A stretch of 64,000 nt of DNA from SKPS01 sp964469215 (GCA_964469215.1 CAYXYB010000001.1:186001-250000), one strand, 5' to 3'; positions 45,207 through 54,351 are shown, numbered from the stretch's first letter. A program made the numbers and translations. Notes: generated from the letters alone by a model not told the origin.

Positions 45207-45500
45207 TTATTTGGTTCCCGGAACAATAGCAGATTCGGCGGGAGCCGGAGTCGTCACTACCACCTCATCTGAAGTACTTTTTTTGAAAATTATCATCAGA
45301 ATAACCAGAACTGCAATCAGAAAAAGCATTATCAGAAGAAAGTTGCGCAGCAGCTTTTTGTCTGCCGGCCTGAAACGTGAAGCCCGGTTATCCTGAAGAG
45401 GCTTTTCCATCATCAGCACATCCCGGTCAGGAAGCAGTTCGCTTGCCGGTTCTTCCTGCAATTCAGCAAGATGATCAATGTCTTCTTCATTTTCAATCAT
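45207..45500 (-). CDS. Single-pass membrane protein of unknown function
   Basis: A 97-residue protein with an acidic N-terminus (ENEEDIDHLAELQEE), a basic juxtamembrane part (RFRPADKKLL), one transmembrane helix (NFLLIMLFLIAVLVILMIIF) and a short Pro/Ala tail. No family recognised. A TATCTTTA element on the minus strand at 45528-45535 is a near-match -7 site. It is divergent from the lipoprotein gene at 45.6 kb. Confidence 0.6.
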   Translation of the reverse strand: MIENEEDIDHLAELQEEPASELLPDRDVLMMEKPLQDNRASRFRPADKKLLRNFLLIMLFLIAVLVILMIIFKKSTSDEVVVTTPAPAESAIVPGTK

Positions 45501-45571
45501 GCTATTCCTTGTTTTGATTTACGACCATAAAGATAGAACTTTTTGGGAAATTTTCCTGTTTTAAATAAACC

Positions 45572-45579
45572 TATTTTTG
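45572..45579 (+). promoter_or_regulatory. -7 element of the helical lipoprotein gene
   Basis: TATTTTTG, 29 bp before the ATG at 45609. Confidence 0.5.
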
Positions 45580-45608
45580 CAGTTGATGAAAAACAACTTG
45601 TCAAGCCG

Positions 45609-46175
45609 ATGAAAAAAGCATCTGTTCTTACTTTAGCGATGATTGCCCTGTTTTCGGTTCTGTTGCTCCCTTCATGCACCGGCAGAAAACAGAAGGTCAA
45701 AGAATATGTCGAGGCGATCAACTTCGAGCATCAGCTTGTGATAAACAGGCTTGATGCTCTCGAGAGGGCACTTGAGGTCTATGTACCCGATATCATGGAC
45801 AAGGCGTATGAAGATGTTCTGAGGCAGCTCGACAGCTCTTCGATAGCGGTGAAGAGGCTGAAACCTCCCACTAATGATGCTAACCTGCATGATGATGCAC
45901 TGCTGCTTTTTGATACTTACCGGCTTCTGCTGGAGAATGATTATTTCGAGATGAAGGAAAGGCAGAAGAAGCCTGCCGGCAGGTTCACTGTTGCAGATGA
46001 ATTCCTGGTAAACAATCTGGGTAAGCATATAGATAAAAACCGCAAAAGTGCCAGGGCGAGGTACGAGAAGGTGGCAGCGGCTGTTCTTGAACAGTATGGC
46101 ATACCTTTCATGCCTGTGGAAGAGGAGGCGTTGGTAGAAATCAGCTCTTCCAAAACCCCGGATGCAGGAGAATAA
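45609..46175 (+). CDS. Helical lipoprotein of unknown function
   Basis: A 188-residue predicted lipoprotein: MKKASVLTLAMIALFSVLLLPSC with lipobox, then a mostly helical body (KVKEYVEAINFEHQLVINRLDALERALEVY). The start at 45609 matches both the promoter and the signal peptide; the longer frame starts before the promoter. No domain recognised. Its last 35 bp overlap the end of trkH on the other strand. Confidence 0.7.
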   Translation: MKKASVLTLAMIALFSVLLLPSCTGRKQKVKEYVEAINFEHQLVINRLDALERALEVYVPDIMDKAYEDVLRQLDSSSIAVKRLKPPTNDANLHDDALLLFDTYRLLLENDYFEMKERQKKPAGRFTVADEFLVNNLGKHIDKNRKSARARYEKVAAAVLEQYGIPFMPVEEEALVEISSSKTPDAGE

Positions 46176-47601
46176 GCACGGTGAAGATCTCAAGTCTTCC
46201 TATCAGCATCAGGAAAGAGAGCACCCATTTGCCGGCGGTGGGTATGGCTGAATAGTTTTCCACCGGTCCGACAGCTCCTATTCCAGGGCCGATGTTTCCA
46301 AGACAGGCAATAACCGACCCCAGCGCAGTCTCGAAGTCGAGCCCCAAAAAACTCATCACCATTGTGCCTGCAAGGAAAGCAGCTATGTAAAAGAAGAAAA
46401 AAGCAAGTACCTTGGCTATCACATCCTGTGAAACCGGCTTCTTGTCATATCTTATAGGGATAGAAGCACGCGGGTGAACCATTCTTTTCATCTCTATAAG
46501 GCTGCTTTTTATCAGAAGAAGCGTTCGTATTGCCTTGATTCCTCCACCGGTAGATCCTGCGCATCCTCCAGTGAACATAAGAAGAAATATGAGAAACCAG
46601 ATAAAAGGCTTCCATGTAAGATAGTCGGATGTGACAAACCCTGTTGTGGTGACGATGCTTGCAACCTGAAACATGCCATCACGGAAAGCCTGCTCTGCCG
46701 GCAGGTTGTGAAAAGCCACCAACAGCCCTCCAACCACCACACCGGAACCTATGATCATCAGCACATAATACCTGAACTCTTCATTTCTGAGCACTTTCGA
46801 AAACTGACGGTGCAGGAAAAGGTAATGAAGGGTGAAACTTATCCCTGCCATTATCATGAAAACGATGATCACATACTGAATATATGGTGAAAAAGATGCA
46901 ACGCTATCGTTTCTGGTTGAAAACCCTCCTGTAGCCATGGTGCTGAAAGAATGGCACAACGACTCAAAAAAGCTCATGCCACCCAAAAGTAGCAAAACGG
47001 TCTGCAAAATAACCAGCCCGAAGTATATTATCCACAATCTTCTTGCAGTGGCTGTGATCCTTGGATGCAGCTTGTCGGTTTTCAGTCCCGGCATCTCTGC
47101 TGAAAAAAGCTGTGTTCCCCCGATACCAAGAAAAGGAAGCACCGCCAGTGACAGTACAATGATTCCCATACCCCCGATAAGGTGTGTCATGCTTCGCCAG
47201 AAAAGTATCCCTTGTGGAACAGCTTCAATGTCGGCGAGAACTGATGCACCGGTGGTGGTGAAACCCGATATTGTTTCAAAAAAAGCATCGGTGTAATTGG
47301 GTATTGCTCCGCTCAGAACAAAAGGAAGAGCACCAAATAATGAAATTATCAACCATGAAAAGCTTACGATAATGTATCCTTCCCTCTTGCCAATGGAAGA
47401 TTTGCTTCCCCAGCTTATCAACACAAGAAAAAAACCTGAAGATGCAGTTATGCCTCCCGATTTCAGCAGAGGATAAAGGTCAGCGGTACGGTAATACAAT
47501 GAGAACGGAACTCCCAGCAGGATGGCAAGGCCTTCTATCAGGAGCATGATTCCCAACACCTGTATTATGCGCCTCCAATTTACCTCAGACCACCTTTTCA
47601 T
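46141..47601 (-). CDS. trkH: TrkH-type potassium transporter
   Basis: A 486-residue membrane protein with about ten hydrophobic segments and Trk pore-loop elements: SGFTTTGASVL, ATGGFSTRND, TTGFVTSDY and CLGNIGPGIGAVG. These form the four-fold K+ selectivity filter typical of TrkH. It follows trkA by 37 bp, and the two form the K+ uptake system: TrkH is the channel and TrkA the gating ring. Confidence 0.95.
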   Translation of the reverse strand: MKRWSEVNWRRIIQVLGIMLLIEGLAILLGVPFSLYYRTADLYPLLKSGGITASSGFFLVLISWGSKSSIGKREGYIIVSFSWLIISLFGALPFVLSGAIPNYTDAFFETISGFTTTGASVLADIEAVPQGILFWRSMTHLIGGMGIIVLSLAVLPFLGIGGTQLFSAEMPGLKTDKLHPRITATARRLWIIYFGLVILQTVLLLLGGMSFFESLCHSFSTMATGGFSTRNDSVASFSPYIQYVIIVFMIMAGISFTLHYLFLHRQFSKVLRNEEFRYYVLMIIGSGVVVGGLLVAFHNLPAEQAFRDGMFQVASIVTTTGFVTSDYLTWKPFIWFLIFLLMFTGGCAGSTGGGIKAIRTLLLIKSSLIEMKRMVHPRASIPIRYDKKPVSQDVIAKVLAFFFFYIAAFLAGTMVMSFLGLDFETALGSVIACLGNIGPGIGAVGPVENYSAIPTAGKWVLSFLMLIGRLEIFTVLILLHPGFWKS

Positions 47602-47638
47602 CGTTTTTCAACTGTATTGATGAGGAATATATCACTGA

Positions 47639-48979
47639 TCAGTTGAAAAGCTTGTCGACCTTACCCACCGACTCCGGAAGCGAAAATACCACCACCTTGT
47701 CGTTGGGTAGAATCTCAAGATTTCCCACTGCAATATAACCCTGGTTGTTTCTCACAATACCACCTATCATGGTGTCAGGGGGAAACTTTATGTCGCAGAT
47801 TCTTTTGTTTGTCACGGCCGATTTGTCCTTCACAAGGAACTCCATCACATCGGCATCAACACCGTTAAGGCATTTGATTGAAGTGACCTGGGCGTCCAGA
47901 GTGAACCTCACAATATGGCTTGCCGTGATGAGTTTTTTGTTGATAATGGTGTCTATACCCATATTCTGGGCTACATCAATGAAGGTGATATTCTCCACAA
48001 GGGCAATGGTACGCCTTACACCATATCTCCTTGCCATAAGGCATATCAGTATGTTAGTCTCCGAATCCCTGGTTACAGCAACTACAGCATCCATGTTCCT
48101 TATTCCCTCATCTTCAAGCAGGGTGGTCTCGCGGGCATCACCATTGATAACCAACGTTTTTGTCAATGCCGAATTTAGCTGATCACACCTTTCCCTGCTG
48201 ATCTCTATCACTTTAAGGTTGAAATCCTTTTCAAGGCTCATCGCCGCCAGCCTGCCAATACGCCCTCCTCCCGTAATAAGTACATTCTTAATGTCAATCT
48301 TCGACTTGCCACTCATCGTGATCATCTGGTCTATACCTTCAGGTTTTGTGATTACGTAAGCAAGGTCATCAACAAGGAACATGTCATCACCGCGGGGTAT
48401 AATGGTCTTGCCATGCCTGTGTATCGCCACAGCCCTGAAATTGAGGTGCGGAAATTCCTGTGCTACCTGCGAAAGGGTCTTATTGAGGACTTTTGCATTT
48501 GCATCAAGCTTAATAAGGAACAACGAAAGTTTTCCACCTGAAAAATCGAAAACCTCTGTGGCTGCAGTCTGGTATAACAGGCCTATTATCTCTCCCGCTG
48601 CAATGCTCTCCGGGCTGATAACCGAATCAACGCCAAGGCTCTTCAGCATTGCCTTGTTTTCCGGCAGCAAAAACTCAGGATTGTTTACCCTGCATATTGT
48701 CCTTTTAACCCCAAGTTTTTTGCCAACGACAGAGGTGACAATGTTGGTCTTCTCGTCATGCAAAACCGAGATCAGGAGATCTGCCTCATCAATACCAGCA
48801 CTCTCAAGAACAGATACCGATGTTGAATCCCCGGTTATGGTCATCAGGTCACTTTTCGACTCAAGCATTTCAAGAAGCTCCCTGTGAGGATCCACAATGG
48901 TGATGTTGTGCTGCTCATCAGACAACAGCTTGGCTATGTGAAAGCCAACCTCTCCATCTCCTGCAATGATGATGTTCAT
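47639..48979 (-). CDS. trkA: TrkA potassium uptake regulatory subunit
   Basis: A 446-residue cytoplasmic protein with two RCK modules: N-terminal Rossmann motifs IIAGDGEVGFHIAKLL (start) and NVLITGGGRIGRLAAMSLE (about residue 230), each followed by a TrkA-C domain. It binds NAD(H)/ATP and gates TrkH. The start ATG at 48979 has a TAACTTTG element 26 bp upstream, so the trk genes are a separate unit from hflX. Confidence 0.95.
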   Translation of the reverse strand: MNIIIAGDGEVGFHIAKLLSDEQHNITIVDPHRELLEMLESKSDLMTITGDSTSVSVLESAGIDEADLLISVLHDEKTNIVTSVVGKKLGVKRTICRVNNPEFLLPENKAMLKSLGVDSVISPESIAAGEIIGLLYQTAATEVFDFSGGKLSLFLIKLDANAKVLNKTLSQVAQEFPHLNFRAVAIHRHGKTIIPRGDDMFLVDDLAYVITKPEGIDQMITMSGKSKIDIKNVLITGGGRIGRLAAMSLEKDFNLKVIEISRERCDQLNSALTKTLVINGDARETTLLEDEGIRNMDAVVAVTRDSETNILICLMARRYGVRRTIALVENITFIDVAQNMGIDTIINKKLITASHIVRFTLDAQVTSIKCLNGVDADVMEFLVKDKSAVTNKRICDIKFPPDTMIGGIVRNNQGYIAVGNLEILPNDKVVVFSLPESVGKVDKLFN

Positions 48980-49004
48980 GGTCAGATGCTGTTATTAAAG
49001 TTTA

Positions 49005-49012
49005 CAAAGTTA
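49005..49012 (-). promoter_or_regulatory. -7 element of trkA-trkH
   Basis: Minus strand TAACTTTG, 26 bp before the trkA ATG and just after the hflX stop. Confidence 0.55.
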
Positions 49013-49024
49013 CAACAATTGATT

Positions 49025-50218
49025 TCAGAAAGGATATGCATCATATGGAAACCTTGTTTTGTAAACCTTCATTATCTCTTCTGAAAGCAGTGCCCGCAGT
49101 TCCGCGAAGTTGGTCTTGTGCAGTGCTGAGACGAAGATCGAAGGCATGTTCTCCCGTGCCATCCACGAAGCTTTGAGCTCTTCGGGCGACACATTTCTTT
49201 CGGTAGCCGGTGTCAGGTCATCAGGCTCCTTCTCCTCCCAGGTATAGGCATCTGTCTTGTTGAAAAGGTAGATCATGCGTTTGTCACCTGCCCCGATCTC
49301 ATGCAACGTCTGATTAACTATCCGTATCTGATCCTCAAAGGTGGGATGTGAAATGTCGATCACATGAACCAGTATGTCGGCTTCGCGGGTCTCATCGAGA
49401 GTCGACTTGAAAGACTCAACAAGGGTATGGGGCAGCTTCCTGATGAAGCCTACAGTGTCGGCAAGGAGAAAGGGGATATTGTCAATCACAACCTTCCTTA
49501 CGGTGGTGTCGAGAGTAGCGAAGAGTTTGTCTTCCGCAAAGACATCAGACCTGGCAAGGGCATTCATAAGTGTCGATTTGCCAACATTGGTATATCCTAC
49601 CAGCACTACCCGCACCATATCCCGGCGATGCTTCCGCTGGATGCTCTTCTGCTTGTCAATCTCCTTAAGCTTATCCTTCAGCAGGGCTATCTTCTGCCTT
49701 ATCACCCGCCTGTCAGTCTCAATCTCAGTTTCACCTGGTCCGCGTAAACCGATACCACCTCTCTGACGCTCAAGGTGTGTCCACATCCTGGTTAGACGTG
49801 GCAGGAGATACTCATACTGCGCCAGCTCCACCTGCACACGTGCATGAGCAGTCCTGGCACGCTTTGCGAAGATGTCCAGGATAAGGTTGTTCCTGTCGAG
49901 GATACGGCACCCGACAATTCTCTCGATATTACGTATCTGTGAAGGCGATAGCTCATCATCGAAAACAAGAAGGTCAACACCTTGTTCGCTGATGTATCCG
50001 GCAATCTCGGCAAGCTTGCCACTGCCTAAAAATGTTCGTGGATCAGGGTAATCGAGAGACTGAACATAATTCTTCACCACCACACCACCGGCAGTGTCAA
50101 CAAGAAACGCAAGCTCATCAAGGTAGTCCTGGATGTTGCGCTTATCATCCCTGGATGATATCACCCCTGCAAGCACCACCTTCTCATTTCCGGCCGGTAT
50201 GTTGTTTATCTCTGACAT
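49025..50218 (-). CDS. hflX: HflX GTPase
   Basis: A 397-residue ribosome-associated GTPase that splits stalled ribosomes under stress. The N-terminal HflX domain includes GSGKLAEIAGYI; the linker helix has LPRLTRMWTHLERQRGGIGLRGPGE; the G domain shows G1 GYTNVGKSTL, G3 LADTVGFIRKLP and G4 FNKTD. The start is set at 50218 because the promoter TACCTTTG lies at 50237-50244, overlapping the earlier TTG start. Confidence 0.95.
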   Translation of the reverse strand: MSEINNIPAGNEKVVLAGVISSRDDKRNIQDYLDELAFLVDTAGGVVVKNYVQSLDYPDPRTFLGSGKLAEIAGYISEQGVDLLVFDDELSPSQIRNIERIVGCRILDRNNLILDIFAKRARTAHARVQVELAQYEYLLPRLTRMWTHLERQRGGIGLRGPGETEIETDRRVIRQKIALLKDKLKEIDKQKSIQRKHRRDMVRVVLVGYTNVGKSTLMNALARSDVFAEDKLFATLDTTVRKVVIDNIPFLLADTVGFIRKLPHTLVESFKSTLDETREADILVHVIDISHPTFEDQIRIVNQTLHEIGAGDKRMIYLFNKTDAYTWEEKEPDDLTPATERNVSPEELKASWMARENMPSIFVSALHKTNFAELRALLSEEIMKVYKTRFPYDAYPF

Positions 50219-50236
50219 ATCTGTTAAAAACAGCGG

Positions 50237-50244
50237 CAAAGGTA
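50237..50244 (-). promoter_or_regulatory. -7 element of hflX
   Basis: Minus strand TACCTTTG, 18 bp before the ATG at 50218. Confidence 0.6.
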
Positions 50245-50340
50245 ATCAACTGCTGCGATATGCAAACAGACTATGGGAAATGAATAAGTATTACTTTTGG
50301 ATGAGTTTTACGAATACAGAAAGCAGGAATTTTGTGGAGA

Positions 50341-50433
50341 GGGTTCCGGGTTCGGCTCGCTTCGCGAGCGTTCAGGGTTCCGGGTTAAGACTTGAACTCT
50401 GAACTTTGAACTCTGAGCTCTGAACTCATAACT
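50341..50433. repeat. Heptamer arrays flanking a perfect hairpin
   Basis: GGGTTCC, GGGTTCG, then the palindrome GCTCGC-TTC-GCGAGC, then GTTCAGG, GTTCCGG, GTTAAGA, and from 50392 TTGAACT, CTGAACT, TTGAACT, CTGAGCT, CTGAACT, CATAACT in register. Intergenic, between divergent hflX and the large outer-membrane gene. Confidence 0.85.
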
Positions 50434-50487
50434 AAAATCCCTTCTCTTCGTTTGATAATGCGCTGTCGAAAAAAGGATGATAAGTTT

Positions 50488-50495
50488 TACCTTTG
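50488..50495 (+). promoter_or_regulatory. -7 element of the large outer-membrane protein gene
   Basis: TACCTTTG ends only 7 bp before the ATG at 50503, which would make the mRNA nearly leaderless if the ATG is right. A start at an internal Met (residues 13-16) is possible. Confidence 0.45.
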
Positions 50496-50502
50496 ATACT
50501 AT

Positions 50503-53500
50503 ATGCTGAATCCGAAACACAGGTTATTTGCTGTTTTAATGCTGATGATGATTCAGTTCGCTGGGTTTTCCCAGGCGCAGAAGAGCTATCGGCACAGCAT
50601 CATCACTCCCACCGACACCCTCATCCGTTTCGACACACTCAGCATCGTACCCGGCACCTTTCTTCTTATTTCTGCCAATGGCGACACCATCCCAGGCAAA
50701 CTGTACACCCTTACCCCGTGGAACGCAACCCTGCTTTTTCATCCTGAGCTGCTCCTCCGCTCCGACACAGCCTATGTTGCCATCTACCGCCTCTTTCCCG
50801 AACCTTTGTATCCCGAATATTTCGACCGGCGGCTGCAGCCTGAGCCGGAGCTACGCAGGCAATCCGACCTGTCGTATCTCTATGGCCCGGGAGATGACAG
50901 GAGCAGGGAGGGTGAAGGATTCTTCAGCTTCGGTGACCTTAACCGAAGCGGCTCCATCTCCCGGTCTGTATCGATAGGCAACAATCAGGATGCGGTTCTT
51001 AACTCCACCATGAACCTGCAGCTCTCGGGGGAGATAGCTCCGGGTATAGAGATCGTGGCAGCCATCACCGACAACACCATGCCCATGCAACCCGACGGCT
51101 CCAGCCAGCAGCTGCGCGAATTCGACAAGGTATATATAAAGGCAAGAAGTAAAAACTGGGAACTTGCTGCCGGCGATATCGAGATGCAGAACGCACCCGG
51201 CAGGTTCATGATGTTCAACAAACGTGGCCAGGGGCTTATGTACAGCGGCACCATCGCTGTAGGAAAAGATAAGCAGTGGCTGCTGACAACAAGGGTGTCA
51301 GGGTCTGTAGCCAAAGGGAAGTTTCATACCAACAATTTCAGCGGCATCGAGGGCAGCCAGGGGCCGTACAAGCTCACCGGCGCAAGCAACGAGCTATATA
51401 TCATGGTGCTGGCAGGCACAGAGAAGGTGTACCTCGACGGCAAACTGCTTACCAGAGGCGCCAACAACGATTACATCATCGACTACAACACTGCCCAGAT
51501 AACCTTCACTCCCCAGCGCGCTGTCACCAGGGAGATGCGTTTCACGATTACCTTCGAATATGCCGAAAGGTATTACAACCGCTCACTTATCTACCTGCAT
51601 CAGGGGGCAAGCAACGGCAGGGTAAGCATACAGGTTCAGTACTACATGGAACAGGATATCCGCTCCCAGCCCATAAGCCAGGAACAGTTGCTGGAAGGCA
51701 ACAGGGAGCTGCTGCGGCAGATTGGTGACAACCAGTCTCTGGCAGTGGTTCCAAACGTCAGGGAGGTGCCTTTCAGCAACAGCGAGGTGCTGTATAAGAA
51801 GACAGACACCCTGGTAGGTGCAACACTTTACACAGGTATATATGTTTACTCCACTAACCCCGACAGTGCCCTTTACCGGCTGGGGTTCTCCTTTACAGGG
51901 CAGGGTAACGGCAACTACGTGCAGGCCACCAGTGCTGCCAACGGCAGGGTGTTCGTGTGGGTGGCACCCGAGGGTGGCATACCCCAGGGCGACCATGAGC
52001 CGGTGATACAGCTTGTGACACCCAAAAGGCAGCAGATGCTTTCGCTGGGGAGCACACTGCAGGCTACCCCTGCACTGTCACTCTTCGCCGAAGCCGCCCT
52101 CTCAGGACTCGACCTCAACACCTTCAGCACCGTCAATGACGGCGACAACCAGGGTATGGCCTTTACCACCGGCTTCCGTAGACAGAAACCAGTCATCAGC
52201 AACGACACCTCACACTGGCAATTCACCGCAGAAGGGTTTTACCGGTTTGTGCATAAAAGGTTCACCGTCGTGGAGCGGTTCAGGGAGAGGGAGTTCGAGC
52301 GCGACTGGAACATCACCACCGCTGACAAAAACGATGAACACTACGGCAAGGTGCTTCTTAGCCTCACCAACCGCAAAAACATGGCAGGATCATACTCCTT
52401 TGAGCCACTGGTGCATGGCAGCGACGACTATGCCCTCCGCCACAGCCTCGCCCTCGATGCTACCCCGGGGAAATGGCGCCTCACCGGCAACGGGTCACTC
52501 ACCTCGAATATGAACAAATACCTGCCCGTAAGTTTCCTCAGACATAACATCATACTGGAGCGTAAACTGTCAAGGTTCACCATCGGACTGCTGCAGGAGG
52601 GTGAAGACAACCGCCAGCACCTTCCCGGCAACGACACCCTCTTCGCATCTTCGTTTGCATTCCAACGCTGGCAGGGCAGCATTGAGCACGCAGACAGCAC
52701 CAGGCTGCGCACCAGTCTCAGGGTTGGGCAGCGGTACGACCGGAAGCCACTGAACTTTGGCTTCGCCACCGCCTCACGCGCCGACGAGGTTATGGCTGGC
52801 GTGGCCTCAGGCAGATCCGGTGACCACCGCCTCGACATCAACATCGGATACAGAAAACTTACCATCGCAGACACACTCCAGGGAAATGATGCCGAAGAAA
52901 GCCTTATCGGCCGGGGGGAATACACCCACAAACTCTTAAAAGGGGTGGTCAGGGGTTCCGTCTTCTACGAATTCGGCTCCGGACTTGAATACAAAAAAGA
53001 GTTCACCTACCTGGAGGTGGCGCCGGGCCAGGGGGTATATACATGGAAAGACTATAACGGGGACAGCATCAAACAGCTTGACGAGTTCGAGGTGGCTGTA
53101 TTCCAGGATGAAGCCAGCTACATCAGGGTCTTTACACCTACCAACGAGTATGAGAGGGTTTATACCATGCAGTACAATCAATCGCTCACCATAGACCCGG
53201 CGGCGGCAGTAAACCGTGATAAAAGGCTTGGTCGCATCCTGGCAAGGTTCTCTGATCAGGGGCACTATCGTGTAGAGCAGAAGGTGGGAGGCAGGAACAT
53301 CCTGGCAGCCCTGGATCCCTTCTTCATAAACCTCAGCAACCCGGCACTGATAAGCCTCACCTATGCACTGCGAAATACCCTCTTCTTCAATCGCAGCAGC
53401 ACCAGGTACAGCCTCGAATATACCACCCAGCGCAGTGCTTCCCGGATGCTGCTGGTGAACGGCTTCGAAGAACGGGCGGTTATGCAGCACCAAATGCGGT

Positions 53501-54000
53501 TAAGATGGAACCTAAGCCGCTCATTCATCATCAGGGGCGAAGGAACCACCGGAAATCGCGACAGAGCATCAGAGTTCTTCAGTACCACCGACTACAATAT
53601 AAACATGAAGGGCAGCAGCATTGAGCTTCAGTACCAGCCCGGCACAAAATACCGGGTTGGTGGAAAATATTCATTCAGCGACAAAAAAAACAGTGGCACC
53701 GGCAACGAACACGCTTTGCTCCACCGGTTCACCACCGAGTTCAGGCACAGCACCCCCATGAAAGGGAGCTTACAGGCTCAGGCAGAGTATATCAACATCC
53801 GTTACAATAGCACCGACCAGAGCTCCATCGCATTCGAAATGCTCGAAGGGCTCCGTACCGGACAAAACTACACCTGGACAATAGCATACCTCAGGATACT
53901 GGCAAACAACATGCAGGTCAACATCCAGTACACAGGCAGAAAATCACCCGGCACACCCGTGGTGCACGTGGGGACGGTGCAGGTGAGAGCGTTTTTTTGA
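50503..54000 (+). CDS. Very large outer-membrane protein, partly SprA-like
   Basis: A 1165-residue protein with a signal peptide (LMLMMIQFAGFSQAQ). The N-terminal third contains LNRSGSISRSVSIGNNQDAVLNSTMNLQLSGEI, EIVAAITDNTMPMQPDGSSQQLREFDKVYI and VYLDGKLLTRGANNDYIIDYNTAQITFTP, stretches that resemble the T9SS translocon SprA/Sov and related barrels. The rest is long alternating beta-strand sequence ending in TVQVRAFF, with a C-terminal aromatic residue as in outer-membrane barrels. At half the length of SprA it is not SprA itself. Its codon use is richer in G+C than its neighbours. Function unknown; a T9SS-linked or substrate-binding barrel is an inference. Confidence 0.6.
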   Translation: MLNPKHRLFAVLMLMMIQFAGFSQAQKSYRHSIITPTDTLIRFDTLSIVPGTFLLISANGDTIPGKLYTLTPWNATLLFHPELLLRSDTAYVAIYRLFPEPLYPEYFDRRLQPEPELRRQSDLSYLYGPGDDRSREGEGFFSFGDLNRSGSISRSVSIGNNQDAVLNSTMNLQLSGEIAPGIEIVAAITDNTMPMQPDGSSQQLREFDKVYIKARSKNWELAAGDIEMQNAPGRFMMFNKRGQGLMYSGTIAVGKDKQWLLTTRVSGSVAKGKFHTNNFSGIEGSQGPYKLTGASNELYIMVLAGTEKVYLDGKLLTRGANNDYIIDYNTAQITFTPQRAVTREMRFTITFEYAERYYNRSLIYLHQGASNGRVSIQVQYYMEQDIRSQPISQEQLLEGNRELLRQIGDNQSLAVVPNVREVPFSNSEVLYKKTDTLVGATLYTGIYVYSTNPDSALYRLGFSFTGQGNGNYVQATSAANGRVFVWVAPEGGIPQGDHEPVIQLVTPKRQQMLSLGSTLQATPALSLFAEAALSGLDLNTFSTVNDGDNQGMAFTTGFRRQKPVISNDTSHWQFTAEGFYRFVHKRFTVVERFREREFERDWNITTADKNDEHYGKVLLSLTNRKNMAGSYSFEPLVHGSDDYALRHSLALDATPGKWRLTGNGSLTSNMNKYLPVSFLRHNIILERKLSRFTIGLLQEGEDNRQHLPGNDTLFASSFAFQRWQGSIEHADSTRLRTSLRVGQRYDRKPLNFGFATASRADEVMAGVASGRSGDHRLDINIGYRKLTIADTLQGNDAEESLIGRGEYTHKLLKGVVRGSVFYEFGSGLEYKKEFTYLEVAPGQGVYTWKDYNGDSIKQLDEFEVAVFQDEASYIRVFTPTNEYERVYTMQYNQSLTIDPAAAVNRDKRLGRILARFSDQGHYRVEQKVGGRNILAALDPFFINLSNPALISLTYALRNTLFFNRSSTRYSLEYTTQRSASRMLLVNGFEERAVMQHQMRLRWNLSRSFIIRGEGTTGNRDRASEFFSTTDYNINMKGSSIELQYQPGTKYRVGGKYSFSDKKNSGTGNEHALLHRFTTEFRHSTPMKGSLQAQAEYINIRYNSTDQSSIAFEMLEGLRTGQNYTWTIAYLRILANNMQVNIQYTGRKSPGTPVVHVGTVQVRAFF

Positions 54001-54004
54001 ATGG

Positions 54005-54060
54005 TTAATTGTTAACTGACTATAGACTATAGACTATCGACTACTGACTCCCGACTAAAA
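54005..54060. repeat. Heptamer array, ACTANNG type
   Basis: Eight 7-mers in register: TTAATTG, TTAACTG, ACTATAG, ACTATAG, ACTATCG, ACTACTG, ACTCCCG, ACTAAAA. Lies between the stop of the large outer-membrane gene and the tRNA-Gln promoter. Confidence 0.9.
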
Positions 54061-54076
54061 AAATTCCTGTTGATTC

Positions 54077-54103
54077 TTTGGACGGAAAAAAAGGTTATAT
54101 TTG
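54077..54103 (+). promoter_or_regulatory. Promoter of tRNA-Gln
   Basis: TTTG at 54077-54080 and TATATTTG at 54096-54103, 19 bp start to start, the standard Bacteroidetes -33/-7 arrangement; the tRNA begins 14 bp downstream. Confidence 0.75.
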
Positions 54104-54117
54104 CCCGTTCAAAATGA

Positions 54118-54190
54118 TGCCCGATGGTGTAACTGGCAACACGTCTGACTCTGGATCAGAAGAGTCTAGGTTCGAGTCCTAGTCGGGCAA
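54118..54190 (+). tRNA. tRNA-Gln (anticodon CUG)
   Basis: A complete 73-nt cloverleaf: acceptor stem TGCCCGA/TCGGGCA, D stem GTGT/ACAC, anticodon stem TCTGA/TCAGA with loop CTCTGGA (anticodon CTG, reading CAG), variable AGAGT, T arm CTAGG-TTCGAGT-CCTAG, discriminator A. CCA is not encoded. It lies directly before the accessory region and could be an integration target, but no duplicated 3' end is visible in this window. Confidence 0.95.
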
Positions 54191-54202
54191 CGGAAAATAA
54201 AA

Positions 54203-54237
54203 AGCCCCGCAAGTTAATGTTTGTGGGGCTTTTTTTT
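54203..54237 (+). terminator. Rho-independent terminator of tRNA-Gln
   Basis: AGCCCCGCAA ... TTTGTGGGGCT forms a 10-bp stem (one G-T pair) followed by T8. Confidence 0.9.
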
Positions 54238-54326
54238 AAATTTTTGAGGATTTGTGATGCTTGGCTTAAAGCAGGTGTTTTTGTTAGCTCACCTATATTT
54301 TTGATCTATATACGGGAAATGTATCG

Positions 54327-54334
54327 TATATTTG
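54327..54334 (+). promoter_or_regulatory. -7 element of the lipoprotein gene
   Basis: TATATTTG, 17 bp before the ATG at 54352. Confidence 0.5.
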
Positions 54335-54351
54335 ATGTTTATTGTAATGAA

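Noticed and set aside
50341..50433. CRISPR-like repeat array
   Set aside because: Period is 7 bp with no spacers and no cas genes nearby; it is a heptamer array.
52936..53493. A 185-codon minus-strand ORF
   Set aside because: Opposite the large outer-membrane gene with no signal or domain.
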